This document shows, one piece after another, positions 27,112-35,674 of a stretch of DNA of 59,314 nt. The notes beneath the pieces are model-generated. The model searched no databases and had not been told where the DNA came from. It saw nothing but the letters and a program-made list of their open reading frames with translations. Positions within the stretch are counted from its first letter, which is position 1. The number at the start of each line of letters is the position of its first letter. Origin of the DNA: an uncultured Pseudomonadota bacterium (lineage in GTDB: Bacteria > Myxococcota_A > UBA796 > SXON01); NCBI GenBank assembly GCA_903844155.1, contig CAIMSU010000125.1:1-59314 (forward strand). Reading direction: 5' to 3'. The position numbers and the translations under genes are program-made.

Positions 27112-28196
27112 CTGCGGAGCGCCTGATGGAAGACTTGCTTGTAGGCCTCGATCGCGGTGCGCATGTCGTGGTTGGCGAGCGCGGTGGCGTAGGCGCGCTC
27201 GCTTTGGGAGCTCCAGACGGCGGGCTCGTCGAAAAGTTGGGCGAGACCGTCACCGAGGCGATGGACGTCGCCCTCAGCGCAAGCGCCGCAGCCCTCGCGC
27301 GTGAGAAAACTGTCGGGGTTGACGTTGAGCGAGTGGATTGGCACCCCAAACTTCATCGCCTGCACGAAGGTGTTGGGAAAGCCCTCGTAGATCGAGGTGT
27401 TGACGAAGGCGTACGCGTGCCTGAAGTACGCGTCGATGATTGAGAACGGGACGCTGTCGAAGAGCTGGAGGTTTGGGAGGCGCCCGGCCCTGGCCTTGAG
27501 CGCGTCGCGGTCGACGCTGTGAAAGTTGGCCGGCGGACAGATCATCACGAAGCGCCGATCCGGAAAGCGGGCGACCAGGTCGAGGAATACATCTGGTTGT
27601 TTGAGCGTTTCGCTGCGGCCGACCCAGAGGACGTTTCGTCGCTCGACCGACTCCAAGTGCGGAATGCTGGTGGCGTTCCGGATGACGGTGCTTCCCACGC
27701 CATACCTCTCGCGGAGTTGGGTCTGATGCGCCTCGTTCTGGGCCACCACGGTCGCATGCCTCAACCCATACTCAAACAGGCGGCCCTCCAGCCGATTCTT
27801 GGCGACGAAGGTACCGTCCACCTCGATGTCCGACGCGGTCCGGTAGACAAACCCACGGCCCATGGCCCTGCACATTCCGGCGATCACCCCCGTCCCGCCG
27901 CTCGCCGCCTCCTGCACATAGACGTCCGTGCGCTGGCCAGCGAGTGTGCGGACGAGCGTCGCCATCTGGAAGACTTTCTGTTGGTCAAACCGGTAGGACT
28001 TCACGACCCGCACGCCCTCCCAACGCTCCTCCGGCGCCTGTCCGAAGTCGCCGACGACGAAGCTCACGTCGTACGTCTCGTCCTTCGCCAGCTCCCTTGC
28101 GATGAGGTAAAGATCGACCTCCGCACCACCAAAAACCGCGCTGCAGGCTGGGTTGAAGAGCGGGTACGCCGACCGCGAGAAGAAGCAGACCTTCAT
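27108..28196 (-). CDS. GT4-family glycosyltransferase
   Basis: A 362-aa GT-B enzyme starting MKVCFFSRSAYPLFNP. It has a glycine-rich FGGAEVDLYL acceptor loop. The nucleotide-sugar domain carries VLWVGRSETLKQPDVFL and the late signature NTSIYEGFPNTFVQAM, whose Glu pair is the usual E-x7-E. It acts in the cytoplasm on a growing glycan. Third gene of the operon, with 4-nt overlaps on both sides. Confidence 0.75.
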   Translation of the reverse strand: MKVCFFSRSAYPLFNPACSAVFGGAEVDLYLIARELAKDETYDVSFVVGDFGQAPEERWEGVRVVKSYRFDQQKVFQMATLVRTLAGQRTDVYVQEAASGGTGVIAGMCRAMGRGFVYRTASDIEVDGTFVAKNRLEGRLFEYGLRHATVVAQNEAHQTQLRERYGVGSTVIRNATSIPHLESVERRNVLWVGRSETLKQPDVFLDLVARFPDRRFVMICPPANFHSVDRDALKARAGRLPNLQLFDSVPFSIIDAYFRHAYAFVNTSIYEGFPNTFVQAMKFGVPIHSLNVNPDSFLTREGCGACAEGDVHRLGDGLAQLFDEPAVWSSQSERAYATALANHDMRTAIEAYKQVFHQALRR

Positions 28197-29311
28197 CGCA
28201 GCAACGCCGCATACGCTTGGGTGACCGCGGGCCAGCCGTACCGGGCGAGCGCACGATTCCGCGCGGCGGTCTGTAGCGCCAGCCGACGCGGCGCGTCCGT
28301 CACCAGGTCGGTCAGCGCCGCGGCCAGAGATTCCACCGCTCCAAATCGCACAAGCACGCCATCCTCTCCCACCATTTCGGCCGTCCCCGAGCCGGTCGAC
28401 GTCACCAGCGCACACCCAGAGGCCATCGCCTCCAACAGCACAACGCTCGCGTTCTCCCGCTCCGAGGCGAGCACGAAGATCCCCGCGCTGCCGACGAGTT
28501 CGCGGTATGCGGAGCTCTTGTTGTCCATCCAGCCGTGAAACACGATCGGGGTGCGTGACGCCGCCGCCATCCTCTCCAGCTCCGCCCGCATCGGCCCATC
28601 CCCCGCGATGTGTACCTCCCACCCCAGGTCCGCTTCGGAGACCGCCGCGATCAGGTGCTGGAAGCCCTTGTTCACGAGCAGCCTACCGCTGGAGAAGATG
28701 ATGTTTCGCTTGGGCCTGGTCGCCCACACGTTCACGTCCACCCCGTTTGGAATCACCCTGAGGTGGTCGGCCGGCAAAGGGTTGCTGTACGCACGCTCAA
28801 TGGCCTCCCGCAGGTACGCGGACGGGCAGACTACCGTGCTTGCTCCATGCACGATCCGACCCCACGGCACCCGCAGAAAGGGGTACAGCCGCTCAAAGCG
28901 CGGGCCATAACCAAGCACGTCGCTGCCGTGCGAGGTGAGCACGTAGGGGAGCCCGAATTGGGCCTTCAGGGCTAGCGCCAGCGCCCCCGTCGGTATGATG
29001 AAGTGGCAGTGGACAACGTCGTACGCGTGCGCCCGGTGAAGTGCGCTCGCCTTCGCGTAGGCGGTCACGAGGTAGGTGAGCTGCTCGTGCGGCTCACACA
29101 TCTCCTGCTTGCTCCTTATGCATCGCACCCGATGCACCTTTAGTCGTGGTCCAAGCGACTCGAACTTCGGCAGCATTCCGAAGCGCATGGTCACGACGTC
29201 CAGGTCAAACTCACCGGTCTCGGCGAGTCTTTGGGCCACCTCCAGGCTCACCGGGCTCGCCCCACCCCCAAGCGGGGGAAATTCATAGTTCAACACGAGG
29301 ACGCGCCTCAT
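28193..29311 (-). CDS. GT4-family glycosyltransferase
   Basis: A 372-aa GT-B enzyme beginning MRRVLVLNYEFPPLGGGASP, whose PPLGGG is the acceptor-side loop. Clear nucleotide-sugar features are SSGRLLVNKGFQHL, AGDGPMRAELERM and the end motif ASERENASVVLLEAMASG. A His in VVHCHFIIPTG matches the family's usual position. Second gene of the operon; ATG and stop each overlap neighbours by 4 nt. Confidence 0.8.
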   Translation of the reverse strand: MRRVLVLNYEFPPLGGGASPVSLEVAQRLAETGEFDLDVVTMRFGMLPKFESLGPRLKVHRVRCIRSKQEMCEPHEQLTYLVTAYAKASALHRAHAYDVVHCHFIIPTGALALALKAQFGLPYVLTSHGSDVLGYGPRFERLYPFLRVPWGRIVHGASTVVCPSAYLREAIERAYSNPLPADHLRVIPNGVDVNVWATRPKRNIIFSSGRLLVNKGFQHLIAAVSEADLGWEVHIAGDGPMRAELERMAAASRTPIVFHGWMDNKSSAYRELVGSAGIFVLASERENASVVLLEAMASGCALVTSTGSGTAEMVGEDGVLVRFGAVESLAAALTDLVTDAPRRLALQTAARNRALARYGWPAVTQAYAALLR

Positions 29312-30288
29312 GTTTCGGTGATCTCCCGAACGTAATACCGCTTTTCGTGCGGCGAGGTGCCAAGCTGGATGCGGATCAGCAGATCGATGACGATCCCAAA
29401 GGAGAAAAGCATGATCGCGGCCAGCAGACAGAAAAAGCCGAGGAAGAACCATCCGTCCCGGTTCAACGAGAGGTTGAGCGCGATCTTCGCGTACGCGGAG
29501 TACCCCAGGGCCACGACGGCGAGCGCGAACGACGTCACGCTCATGTACCCGTACAGGTGTAGCGGGCGCTGCGAATACTTGTAGAGGAACCAGATGTACA
29601 CGAGGTCGATGAGGCCGCGCACGGCCTTTGACATGCCGTAGTTGCTCACCCCATGAATTCGCGGCCGATGGTTGACCACGACCTCCCCGATCCGGAACCC
29701 CTTCCAACGCAGAAGCGCAAGGATGTATCGGTGCATTTCGCCACCGATGTCGAGCGCGGCCACCGCTTCTCGCCGGTAGACGCGAAGCGTGCAGCCCGTG
29801 TCGTGCACGCCGTCCTGGATCAGCAGACCCCGAAACGCACGGCCGATACGGGTGAGAACCAGAAACCGCGCCTGATCCTTGCGATCCCGCCGCCAGCCAG
29901 CCACCACGTCGAGATCCTCACGCTCCAGCTTTTGGAGGAGCAGGGGGATGTCCGCGGGATCGTTCTGGCCGTCGCCGTCCAGGCTGATGACGATGCGGCC
30001 TTGGGCGTGCTTGAATCCCGCGTCGAGCGCGGTGGCTTGCCCGTAGTTCCGGTTCAGCGTGATGACCACGACACCTGGGAGGCCACGCAACACGGCATCC
30101 GATCCGTCGGTGCTCCCATCGTTGACAAAAATGATCTCGGTGGACTGGCCCAGGGCGCTCATCGCGCGGGTGATCTCCGCGTGCAGCGACGGGAGGTTGC
30201 CGGCCTCGTTGTGGATCGGCACCACCACCGAGTAGTGTGGCGGCGACGGGATCGTTGGCGCTTCTGGCGCTGAATTCGGGGGCGGCAT
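29308..30288 (-). CDS. GT2-family polyprenyl-phosphate glycosyltransferase
   Basis: A 326-aa enzyme of the DPM1/ArnC type. The GT-A domain has YSVVVPIHNEAGNL, NDGSTDGS (DxD region) and SLDGDGQNDP, then two C-terminal membrane helices. These enzymes load a sugar on polyprenyl phosphate for use outside the cytoplasm. It heads the GT2-GT4-GT4-flippase operon. A Pro-rich first 15 residues precede the domain; no Shine-Dalgarno is seen. A TAGAGT box (30323-30328) is about 40 nt upstream, facing a TAGACC box for the divergent gene. Confidence 0.8.
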   Translation of the reverse strand: MPPPNSAPEAPTIPSPPHYSVVVPIHNEAGNLPSLHAEITRAMSALGQSTEIIFVNDGSTDGSDAVLRGLPGVVVITLNRNYGQATALDAGFKHAQGRIVISLDGDGQNDPADIPLLLQKLEREDLDVVAGWRRDRKDQARFLVLTRIGRAFRGLLIQDGVHDTGCTLRVYRREAVAALDIGGEMHRYILALLRWKGFRIGEVVVNHRPRIHGVSNYGMSKAVRGLIDLVYIWFLYKYSQRPLHLYGYMSVTSFALAVVALGYSAYAKIALNLSLNRDGWFFLGFFCLLAAIMLFSFGIVIDLLIRIQLGTSPHEKRYYVREITET

Positions 30289-30385
30289 GGAGACCGGGGG
30301 GACCGGGTTGGCGGGCCGCGCGACTCTAAGCGATCCACGGGACGCGCCGCAATGTCGAGGGCCGGCATCGGCGGCGCGGGCCGCT

Positions 30386-30391
30386 TAGACC
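30386..30391 (+). promoter_or_regulatory. -10-like box TAGACC
   Basis: TA 13 nt before the ATG at 30399. The same hexamer occurs before guaB. Confidence 0.45.
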
Positions 30392-30398
30392 GCCGGCG

Positions 30399-32021
30399 AT
30401 GTCCGAGTCGATGCCTCGCCCGCCCCCGCAGCCTCCGGCCAGGGCCAACGGTGGTTGGGTCGGGCGCGTTGCCCTTCCAGCCCTGCTGCTGGTCGTCGCG
30501 CTGTATTGGACGTGGTTTGGGCTTCATGGCCGGTCCATCCGGACGGACGACGGCATCTCGCTGCTGGCGGCCGCCGGCATCCGTATGCATGGCTTCCCGA
30601 TTCTGCCGTCGGGGGCGATCTACGCACGGGCCTATCTTGCGCACTACGCAGTGGCGCTTTCGACGATGGTTTTCGGCGTCAACGACGTCGGAATTGCGCT
30701 GCCAGCGTTTGTAGCGGCGCTCGGGACGGTCGCGCTCACCTTTGGGTTGGCTCGTCGGACACTGGGTTCGGACGTTGGCGGGGTGCTCGCTGCCGGGCTC
30801 GTCGCGGCGTCGTCGGCGCAGACGGAGTACGCGGTCAGCCCGCGCATGTATGGGCCGCTCACGTTCTTCGCAGCGTGGGCGAGCTACGCTGCGTTTCGGG
30901 GGTTCGTCGAGGGCGAAAGGGCGCAACGTGGCTGGTGTGTAGCTGCCATCGCGCTTGGGCTGCAGTGCGAGCGCGGTACGGCGACGGTGTTGCTTGCCCT
31001 CCCTGTCGCGTGGCTGCTGCTGGGGCCGCCGTCCGCTCGCGAGCGCTGGCGGGGACGATTGGGTTGGGGGCTGCCCGAGGTCGCCGCTGGGCTTGTCCTT
31101 GTCGCGAGTGTGGCGCTGATCGAATGGCACCCTGCCCACGTCGTCCGACCGCTGGTCGTCGAGGCTGGGGCGGTGGCCGATTCCATCGGGTTTTCGGTCG
31201 CTCCCAAGCGAATCCTTTGGCACCTGATCCACATGGATTCGCTCTTGCCCGGCACCCTGGGCCTCGCGGTGCTGGCGACATTCACGGCGTTTGGTGGGGA
31301 TCATCGGCTCCGCTACGTCGCGGCGCTTTGCTGGTTGCCTTTCGCCATGGTTGCATGCCTGCTCGTCGACGCGGGGCAGCGCATGGTGCTGTTCCTGTTG
31401 CCGGTGTACGCGACCCTCGTCGTGGCCGGGGCGAGGGCGCTGGGGCGGGCGGTCGTTGGTCGCGATGCCCGGGTAATCGGCCTCGCGGCGGTATCGGCGG
31501 TCGTCTACGGCGGGACCTATGCTGCGGCGATCACCACGCCGACCCGCGCACGTTCCGTCTATTCTGGCGGGTGGTGGTTACCGGACGAATCGCGGGAGGG
31601 CGACCCGGAGACCGCGGTGGAGCTGCGCGCTCTGAGGCCAAAGATCGCGGCGACCGACCTTGTCATCTCGAGCAATCCCTGGGTGACGGACTACTACCTG
31701 GACCATACCGACGGGCTGCTGCGACAGCGCACGGGCAAGCACCATGTGTACTCGGCATTTGCGTCTCCCACCGACGAGTACTTCGGGTTGCCGATCTATG
31801 ACGACTTTTCCAAGATCCAGGCCGTGATCAAGGATCTCAGGCCCGGCCAGAACCTCTGGGTCCTGCGCGACTTCAAGAGCGATGAGTTCACGTCCGTCCC
31901 GTTCCGCCACGCGCTGTCGCAAGTCGCCCAGCGTGTGAACAAATCCAGGCGGATCCGGATCTATCGGGTGACGGGTCCTCCCGCCGGACCCGCGGGTTCT
32001 GGTGTCGCGCCCGCTCAATAA
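30399..32021 (+). CDS. GT39/PMT-like membrane glycosyltransferase
   Basis: A 540-aa polytopic membrane protein with about ten helices and a C-terminal extracytoplasmic domain. After helix 1 comes RSIRTDDGISLL, the acidic loop (DD) used by GT-C enzymes; later GERAQRGW and a long helix-rich middle match the ArnT/PMT group. It probably moves a sugar from a polyprenyl carrier to an acceptor outside the cytoplasm. It is divergent from the glycan operon that makes such a carrier-linked sugar, which suggests one pathway. Its 3' end overlaps the convergent lipoprotein gene by 7 bp. Confidence 0.6.
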   Translation: MSESMPRPPPQPPARANGGWVGRVALPALLLVVALYWTWFGLHGRSIRTDDGISLLAAAGIRMHGFPILPSGAIYARAYLAHYAVALSTMVFGVNDVGIALPAFVAALGTVALTFGLARRTLGSDVGGVLAAGLVAASSAQTEYAVSPRMYGPLTFFAAWASYAAFRGFVEGERAQRGWCVAAIALGLQCERGTATVLLALPVAWLLLGPPSARERWRGRLGWGLPEVAAGLVLVASVALIEWHPAHVVRPLVVEAGAVADSIGFSVAPKRILWHLIHMDSLLPGTLGLAVLATFTAFGGDHRLRYVAALCWLPFAMVACLLVDAGQRMVLFLLPVYATLVVAGARALGRAVVGRDARVIGLAAVSAVVYGGTYAAAITTPTRARSVYSGGWWLPDESREGDPETAVELRALRPKIAATDLVISSNPWVTDYYLDHTDGLLRQRTGKHHVYSAFASPTDEYFGLPIYDDFSKIQAVIKDLRPGQNLWVLRDFKSDEFTSVPFRHALSQVAQRVNKSRRIRIYRVTGPPAGPAGSGVAPAQ

Positions 32022-33007
32022 TCGTACCGCGCGCCATCGTCGGAGGGGAACGGAACCATGACCACGTTGGTGCGCTCCAGGACGATGGACCCGCTGTCGT
32101 CCGACCGGTTGCGAGCGTCGCCCGCAGTCAGGAAGAAACCGACCTGTTCGCCGACGGCTGGCTGGTACCCGGTCATCGCGCCCCAGCGATCCGCGGCGTA
32201 GTACCAGTTCTCTGCGTATCCGGAGGGCGGGCCGCCGTTGCGTTCGAGGCCGTACCAGTATTCGATGCAGCCTGAGGTGTACCAGGTCCCGTCGATGTCG
32301 AGCGCGATCCACAGGGTGTACTCAAGGTTGCCGCCGTCGCCGAAGGGGACGTCCGGCCAACGGTCGTCGCCGTCGCGCTTGGTGAAGTTGATGTAGACGC
32401 CGTCGGTGTTGAAGTCGATGGTCGTGATGGTCGCGGTCTCGGGCCAGGTCGTGGCGTCGGGCGGGGAATTCATGACGATGGCGCTCGGAAGATCGAGGGG
32501 GTTGGACGGTGCGGTGCTGTCGCCGCCACCCCCGTTGTCGCCGCCGCCGGTGTCGGGCGGGGTGCCAGTGTCAGAGTTGGCCGCGGCGACGTTGACCTCG
32601 TGGCTCGCGACGTCGCCGAACCACTGCAGGGACTCGTGCACCATCTGCCAGTCGGTCACGTAGGCGCCGGGCGCCGAGGGGCCGACGATGGGGATGTCAA
32701 ACTCGTGCGTGCCACCGGGCAGGACGCTGTCGGTCGGCAAGAGCAGGACGCGGCTGTCCGAGGTGTAGAGCGGGTCGCTGTCGCCGACGGCGCCGAGCTT
32801 GTAGCCATCAGCCGCGGTCCATGTGCTCGTGCCGGTGTTCACCACGGTGACGATGCCCGTGGCGGCCTCGCCGGGTTGGAGGCTGTCCGGAAACGCGGCG
32901 CCCGTGATCTGGGCGTTGTCCGTCGTCGATCCGGCAGGCGGGTTCGAGGCGGTGTCGGTCGGCGGGAAGGACGTGGAGGTGCAGGCGAGGAGAAGGAGGA
33001 TGGGCAT
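32015..33007 (-). CDS. Lipoprotein with NBR1-type Ig-like domain
   Basis: A 330-aa lipoprotein: MPILLLLAC carries the lipobox. Residues about 30-130 match the Ig-like domain found in NBR1 (next to BRCA1), with the conserved GTSTWTAADGYKLG, VLPGGTHEFD and TDWQMVHE pattern. A Gly/Asp/Ser linker (DTGGGDNGGGGDS) leads to a beta-rich C-terminal domain. In bacteria this Ig-like domain is common in surface proteins, probably for carbohydrate or protein binding. The start is ATG 33007 with GGAG 5 nt upstream; no -10-like box near. Confidence 0.6.
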   Translation of the reverse strand: MPILLLLACTSTSFPPTDTASNPPAGSTTDNAQITGAAFPDSLQPGEAATGIVTVVNTGTSTWTAADGYKLGAVGDSDPLYTSDSRVLLLPTDSVLPGGTHEFDIPIVGPSAPGAYVTDWQMVHESLQWFGDVASHEVNVAAANSDTGTPPDTGGGDNGGGGDSTAPSNPLDLPSAIVMNSPPDATTWPETATITTIDFNTDGVYINFTKRDGDDRWPDVPFGDGGNLEYTLWIALDIDGTWYTSGCIEYWYGLERNGGPPSGYAENWYYAADRWGAMTGYQPAVGEQVGFFLTAGDARNRSDDSGSIVLERTNVVMVPFPSDDGARYDY

Positions 33008-33056
33008 GGCGGCTCCGGGTTCGCGGAGGGTCAGAGCAAGCGCCGTGCCAGCCGAC

Positions 33057-33077
33057 GATCCGCACAGCATGCGGATC
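33057..33077. other. Perfect 8-bp hairpin GATCCGCA/TGCGGATC
   Basis: An inverted repeat with 5-nt loop between the guaB stop and the next gene on the same strand. No T-run follows, so it may be a factor-dependent terminator or an operator. Confidence 0.4.
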
Positions 33078-33142
33078 ATCCCGTTGCGTGCGCCGGAGTG
33101 GGACGGCGCTGCCACACCGTTCCGGGGCGCGGGTGCCCCGGT

Positions 33143-34618
33143 TCATTCCATCCGGTAGTTCGGCGACTCCTTGGTGATGATGACGTCGTGGACGTGGCTC
33201 TCGCGCAGGCCCGCGGCCGTCATCCGGACAAACCGGGCGTTCGCCTTCATCGTCGGGATGTCCGGTGAGCCGGTGTAGCCCATGCTCGCCTTCAGCCCGC
33301 CGACGAGCTGGTAGACCGTGTCGCCGACCGGTCCCTTCGCTGGTACGCGGCCGACAATTCCCTCGGGGACGAGCTTGCGCGTCTCGGCTTCGGGGTCGCC
33401 GGCGTCGTCCTGGAAGTAGCGGTCGGAGCTGCCCGCCTGCATGGCCTCGACGGAGCCCATCCCGCGGTAGTTCTTGTAGGATCGGCCCTGGTAGAGCACC
33501 AGCTCACCTGGCGCCTCGTCCGTCCCGGCGAACAGGCTGCCGATCATGACGGCGTCGGCACCGGCAGCGATGGCCTTGGCGACGTCGCCCGAGAACTTGA
33601 TGCCGCCGTCGGCGATCACGGGAATACCCGCTTTCCCAGCTACCTTTGCGCACTCGGCGATTGCGGTGAGTTGCGGGACACCCACACCTGCGACAACGCG
33701 CGTCGTACAGATGGATCCGGGCCCGATGCCCACCTTGACGGCGTCAGCCCCCGCGGCGATGACCGCCTCGCACGCCCCGGCCGTGGCGATGTTCCCGACG
33801 ATGATCCTCAATTCCGGGTACCGCGCGCGCGTTGCCCTCGCGGCGGTCAGCACCCCCTCGCTGTGGCCATGCGCCGTGTCGATGACGATGACGTCCACGC
33901 CCGCTTCAACCAGCGCTGCCACGCGATCCTCGCGGTCCGCGCCAACGCCGACCGCCGCACCCGCGCGCAGCCGGCCGGCCGGATCCCGCGCCGCGTTGGG
34001 GTGCCGCGTGTGCGCCTCCACGTCCTTGAACGTGATCAAGCCCCGCAAGGCCCTGTCCCCGTCGACGACGAGCAGCTTTTCAACCCGATGTTCCTGCATC
34101 AGGTCGCGCGCCGCCTCGAGATCGGTTCCTGGCGCGCACGTCACCAGCCCCTCACGCGTCATCGCCTCGCCGACCGGCTTGTCGAGGTTGCGCTCGTACC
34201 GCAGGTCGCGGTTGGTGAGGATGCCGACCACGCGCCCGTTTTCGAGGATCGGCAGCCCGTTGATGCCGTGCTCGCGCATCAAATTTCGCGCGGTCCGGAG
34301 CGTGGCGTTCGGGGCCAGGGTGACGGGATCGAGGATCATCCCGGTCATCGCCTTCTTGACCCGGCGCACCTCCCGCGCCTGCGCGGCGATCGGCATGTTC
34401 TTGTGCAGGATGCCGATTCCACCGAGCCTAGCCATCGCGATGCCCATCGCAGACTCCGTCACCGTATCCATCGCCGAGGAGAGGAACGGGACGTTCAGCA
34501 CGAGGTCCCGACACAGCCGGGTGCTCACATTCGCATCCCGCGGGAGGATCAGGGAATGTCCCGGTTGGAGTAGGACATCGTCAAAGGTGAGGGCGAGGGG
34601 GGTATCGTCGAGCAGCAT
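33143..34618 (-). CDS. guaB: IMP dehydrogenase
   Basis: A 491-aa inosine-5'-monophosphate dehydrogenase, which oxidises IMP to XMP with NAD in guanine nucleotide synthesis. Family landmarks in order: [11 protein letters not shown] at the start, two CBS domains, VIDTAHGHS, then [15 protein letters not shown] with the catalytic Cys, and the flap ending [13 protein letters not shown]. Length is normal. It is alone on its strand, with its own leaderless-type -10 (TAGACC). Confidence 0.95.
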   Translation of the reverse strand: MLLDDTPLALTFDDVLLQPGHSLILPRDANVSTRLCRDLVLNVPFLSSAMDTVTESAMGIAMARLGGIGILHKNMPIAAQAREVRRVKKAMTGMILDPVTLAPNATLRTARNLMREHGINGLPILENGRVVGILTNRDLRYERNLDKPVGEAMTREGLVTCAPGTDLEAARDLMQEHRVEKLLVVDGDRALRGLITFKDVEAHTRHPNAARDPAGRLRAGAAVGVGADREDRVAALVEAGVDVIVIDTAHGHSEGVLTAARATRARYPELRIIVGNIATAGACEAVIAAGADAVKVGIGPGSICTTRVVAGVGVPQLTAIAECAKVAGKAGIPVIADGGIKFSGDVAKAIAAGADAVMIGSLFAGTDEAPGELVLYQGRSYKNYRGMGSVEAMQAGSSDRYFQDDAGDPEAETRKLVPEGIVGRVPAKGPVGDTVYQLVGGLKASMGYTGSPDIPTMKANARFVRMTAAGLRESHVHDVIITKESPNYRME

Positions 34619-34623
34619 GGCGG

Positions 34624-34629
34624 GGTCTA
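34624..34629 (-). promoter_or_regulatory. -10-like box TAGACC upstream of guaB
   Basis: TA 11 nt before the guaB ATG at 34618; no separate leader would remain. Confidence 0.45.
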
Positions 34630-34660
34630 ATTCAAAACCCGTCGATCGGCGCGGCGACCG

Positions 34661-35521
34661 TCAACGCCCGCGGCGCGCGAAGATCGGGTAGTCGCGCTTG
34701 GCGTGGCCACGAGCGATCGCGGCGTCCATGCCGGCGGCGATCCCGGGGAGGACGTGGAGGTCGGAAGCACCCGTCGGGCCTGCGGCGGTCTCGATCATCA
34801 GCCGCACGTCCTTGCGTGCCATTTCGAGGGTGAAGCTCGCGTCTCCCCTGGGGCTGCGCTCCATGCGCTGGACGAAGGCAGGGAGCATGCCGCCGGGGTT
34901 GAAGTTCTCCAGGAGCGTCAACATCTCGGCCGGTCCGAAGCCGGCGGAGCCCCCGATCTGGAGCGCGTCGCCAAGCACGCCCGACATGCCGATGATCAGG
35001 GAGTTCCCCATCAACTTGTAGACAGCGGCGAGCTCCGGACGCTCCCCGCAGTACCAGACGCGGCCGGTCATGGTCAGGAGTGTGGCGGTGAGCGCTTCCG
35101 CGTCCGCTGCTGGCCCGGCGAGGAGCATGAGGCCGGTTCCAGCACGGGAATTGGCGGGTGCCATGAAAACGGGCGCTGGGATGTAGCGGATGCCTGCAGC
35201 GCGCAGACGTTGGAAACGCGCGGCGACCTTTGCCGGCTCGTTCGTGGAGTGGTCGACGACGGGCACGCCTGGTGCCAGCGCAGGGCCCATCGCGGCGATG
35301 ACGGCGTCGACGGCATCGTCCTCGGACAGCACGATGTGGACGCGATCGACGCCGCGAATGGCGTCGGCGGGGGTGTCCGCGACGACGGCTCCGCGTTCGG
35401 CCAGCGGAGCGAGCTTGGACGCCGTCCGGTTCCACACCTGCACCCGCGCCCCGCGGTCGAGCAGGTGCTCCGCAAACCCCGCGCCGAGCAGGCCGACACC
35501 GATGACAGCGACGTTTTCCAT
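34661..35521 (-). CDS. 3-hydroxyisobutyrate/beta-hydroxyacid dehydrogenase family protein
   Basis: A 286-aa oxidoreductase. The N-terminal Rossmann motif is AVIGVGLLGAGFAEHLL; the substrate signature appears as PAPVFMAP and the catalytic Lys sits in VYKLMGNSLI. Members oxidise beta-hydroxyacids with NAD(P), or reduce succinic semialdehyde or imines. The true substrate is open. A -10-like TACGGA with TA 12 nt before the ATG supports this start. Confidence 0.8.
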   Translation of the reverse strand: MENVAVIGVGLLGAGFAEHLLDRGARVQVWNRTASKLAPLAERGAVVADTPADAIRGVDRVHIVLSEDDAVDAVIAAMGPALAPGVPVVDHSTNEPAKVAARFQRLRAAGIRYIPAPVFMAPANSRAGTGLMLLAGPAADAEALTATLLTMTGRVWYCGERPELAAVYKLMGNSLIIGMSGVLGDALQIGGSAGFGPAEMLTLLENFNPGGMLPAFVQRMERSPRGDASFTLEMARKDVRLMIETAAGPTGASDLHVLPGIAAGMDAAIARGHAKRDYPIFARRGR

Positions 35522-35527
35522 GCGGAG

Positions 35528-35533
35528 TCCGTA
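35528..35533 (-). promoter_or_regulatory. -10-like box TACGGA
   Basis: TA exactly 12 nt before the ATG at 35521, in the context GGGTTAC. Confidence 0.45.
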
Positions 35534-35564
35534 ACCCGCCACCGCCCCTTCGTCCGCGCGATCT

Positions 35565-35627
35565 ATCAAAAGCGACGACGTCGCTTTTGATATGTATGAA
35601 AAGCGACGTCGTCTGTTTTGATATGTT
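35565..35627. repeat. Palindromic intergenic repeat, family A, copy 1
   Basis: A perfect 12-bp inverted repeat (35565-35576 with 35580-35591, loop GAC) is followed by a degenerate second copy to about 35627. Arms contain AAAAGCGACG and CGTCGTCTGTTTT, related to the arms of the large palindrome at 55948-56033. It sits between divergent genes. Confidence 0.6.
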
Positions 35628-35674
35628 TCTGGTCCGCGACGGGGGCCTCGGGATAGACGGCGCGTGGAGTCTTG

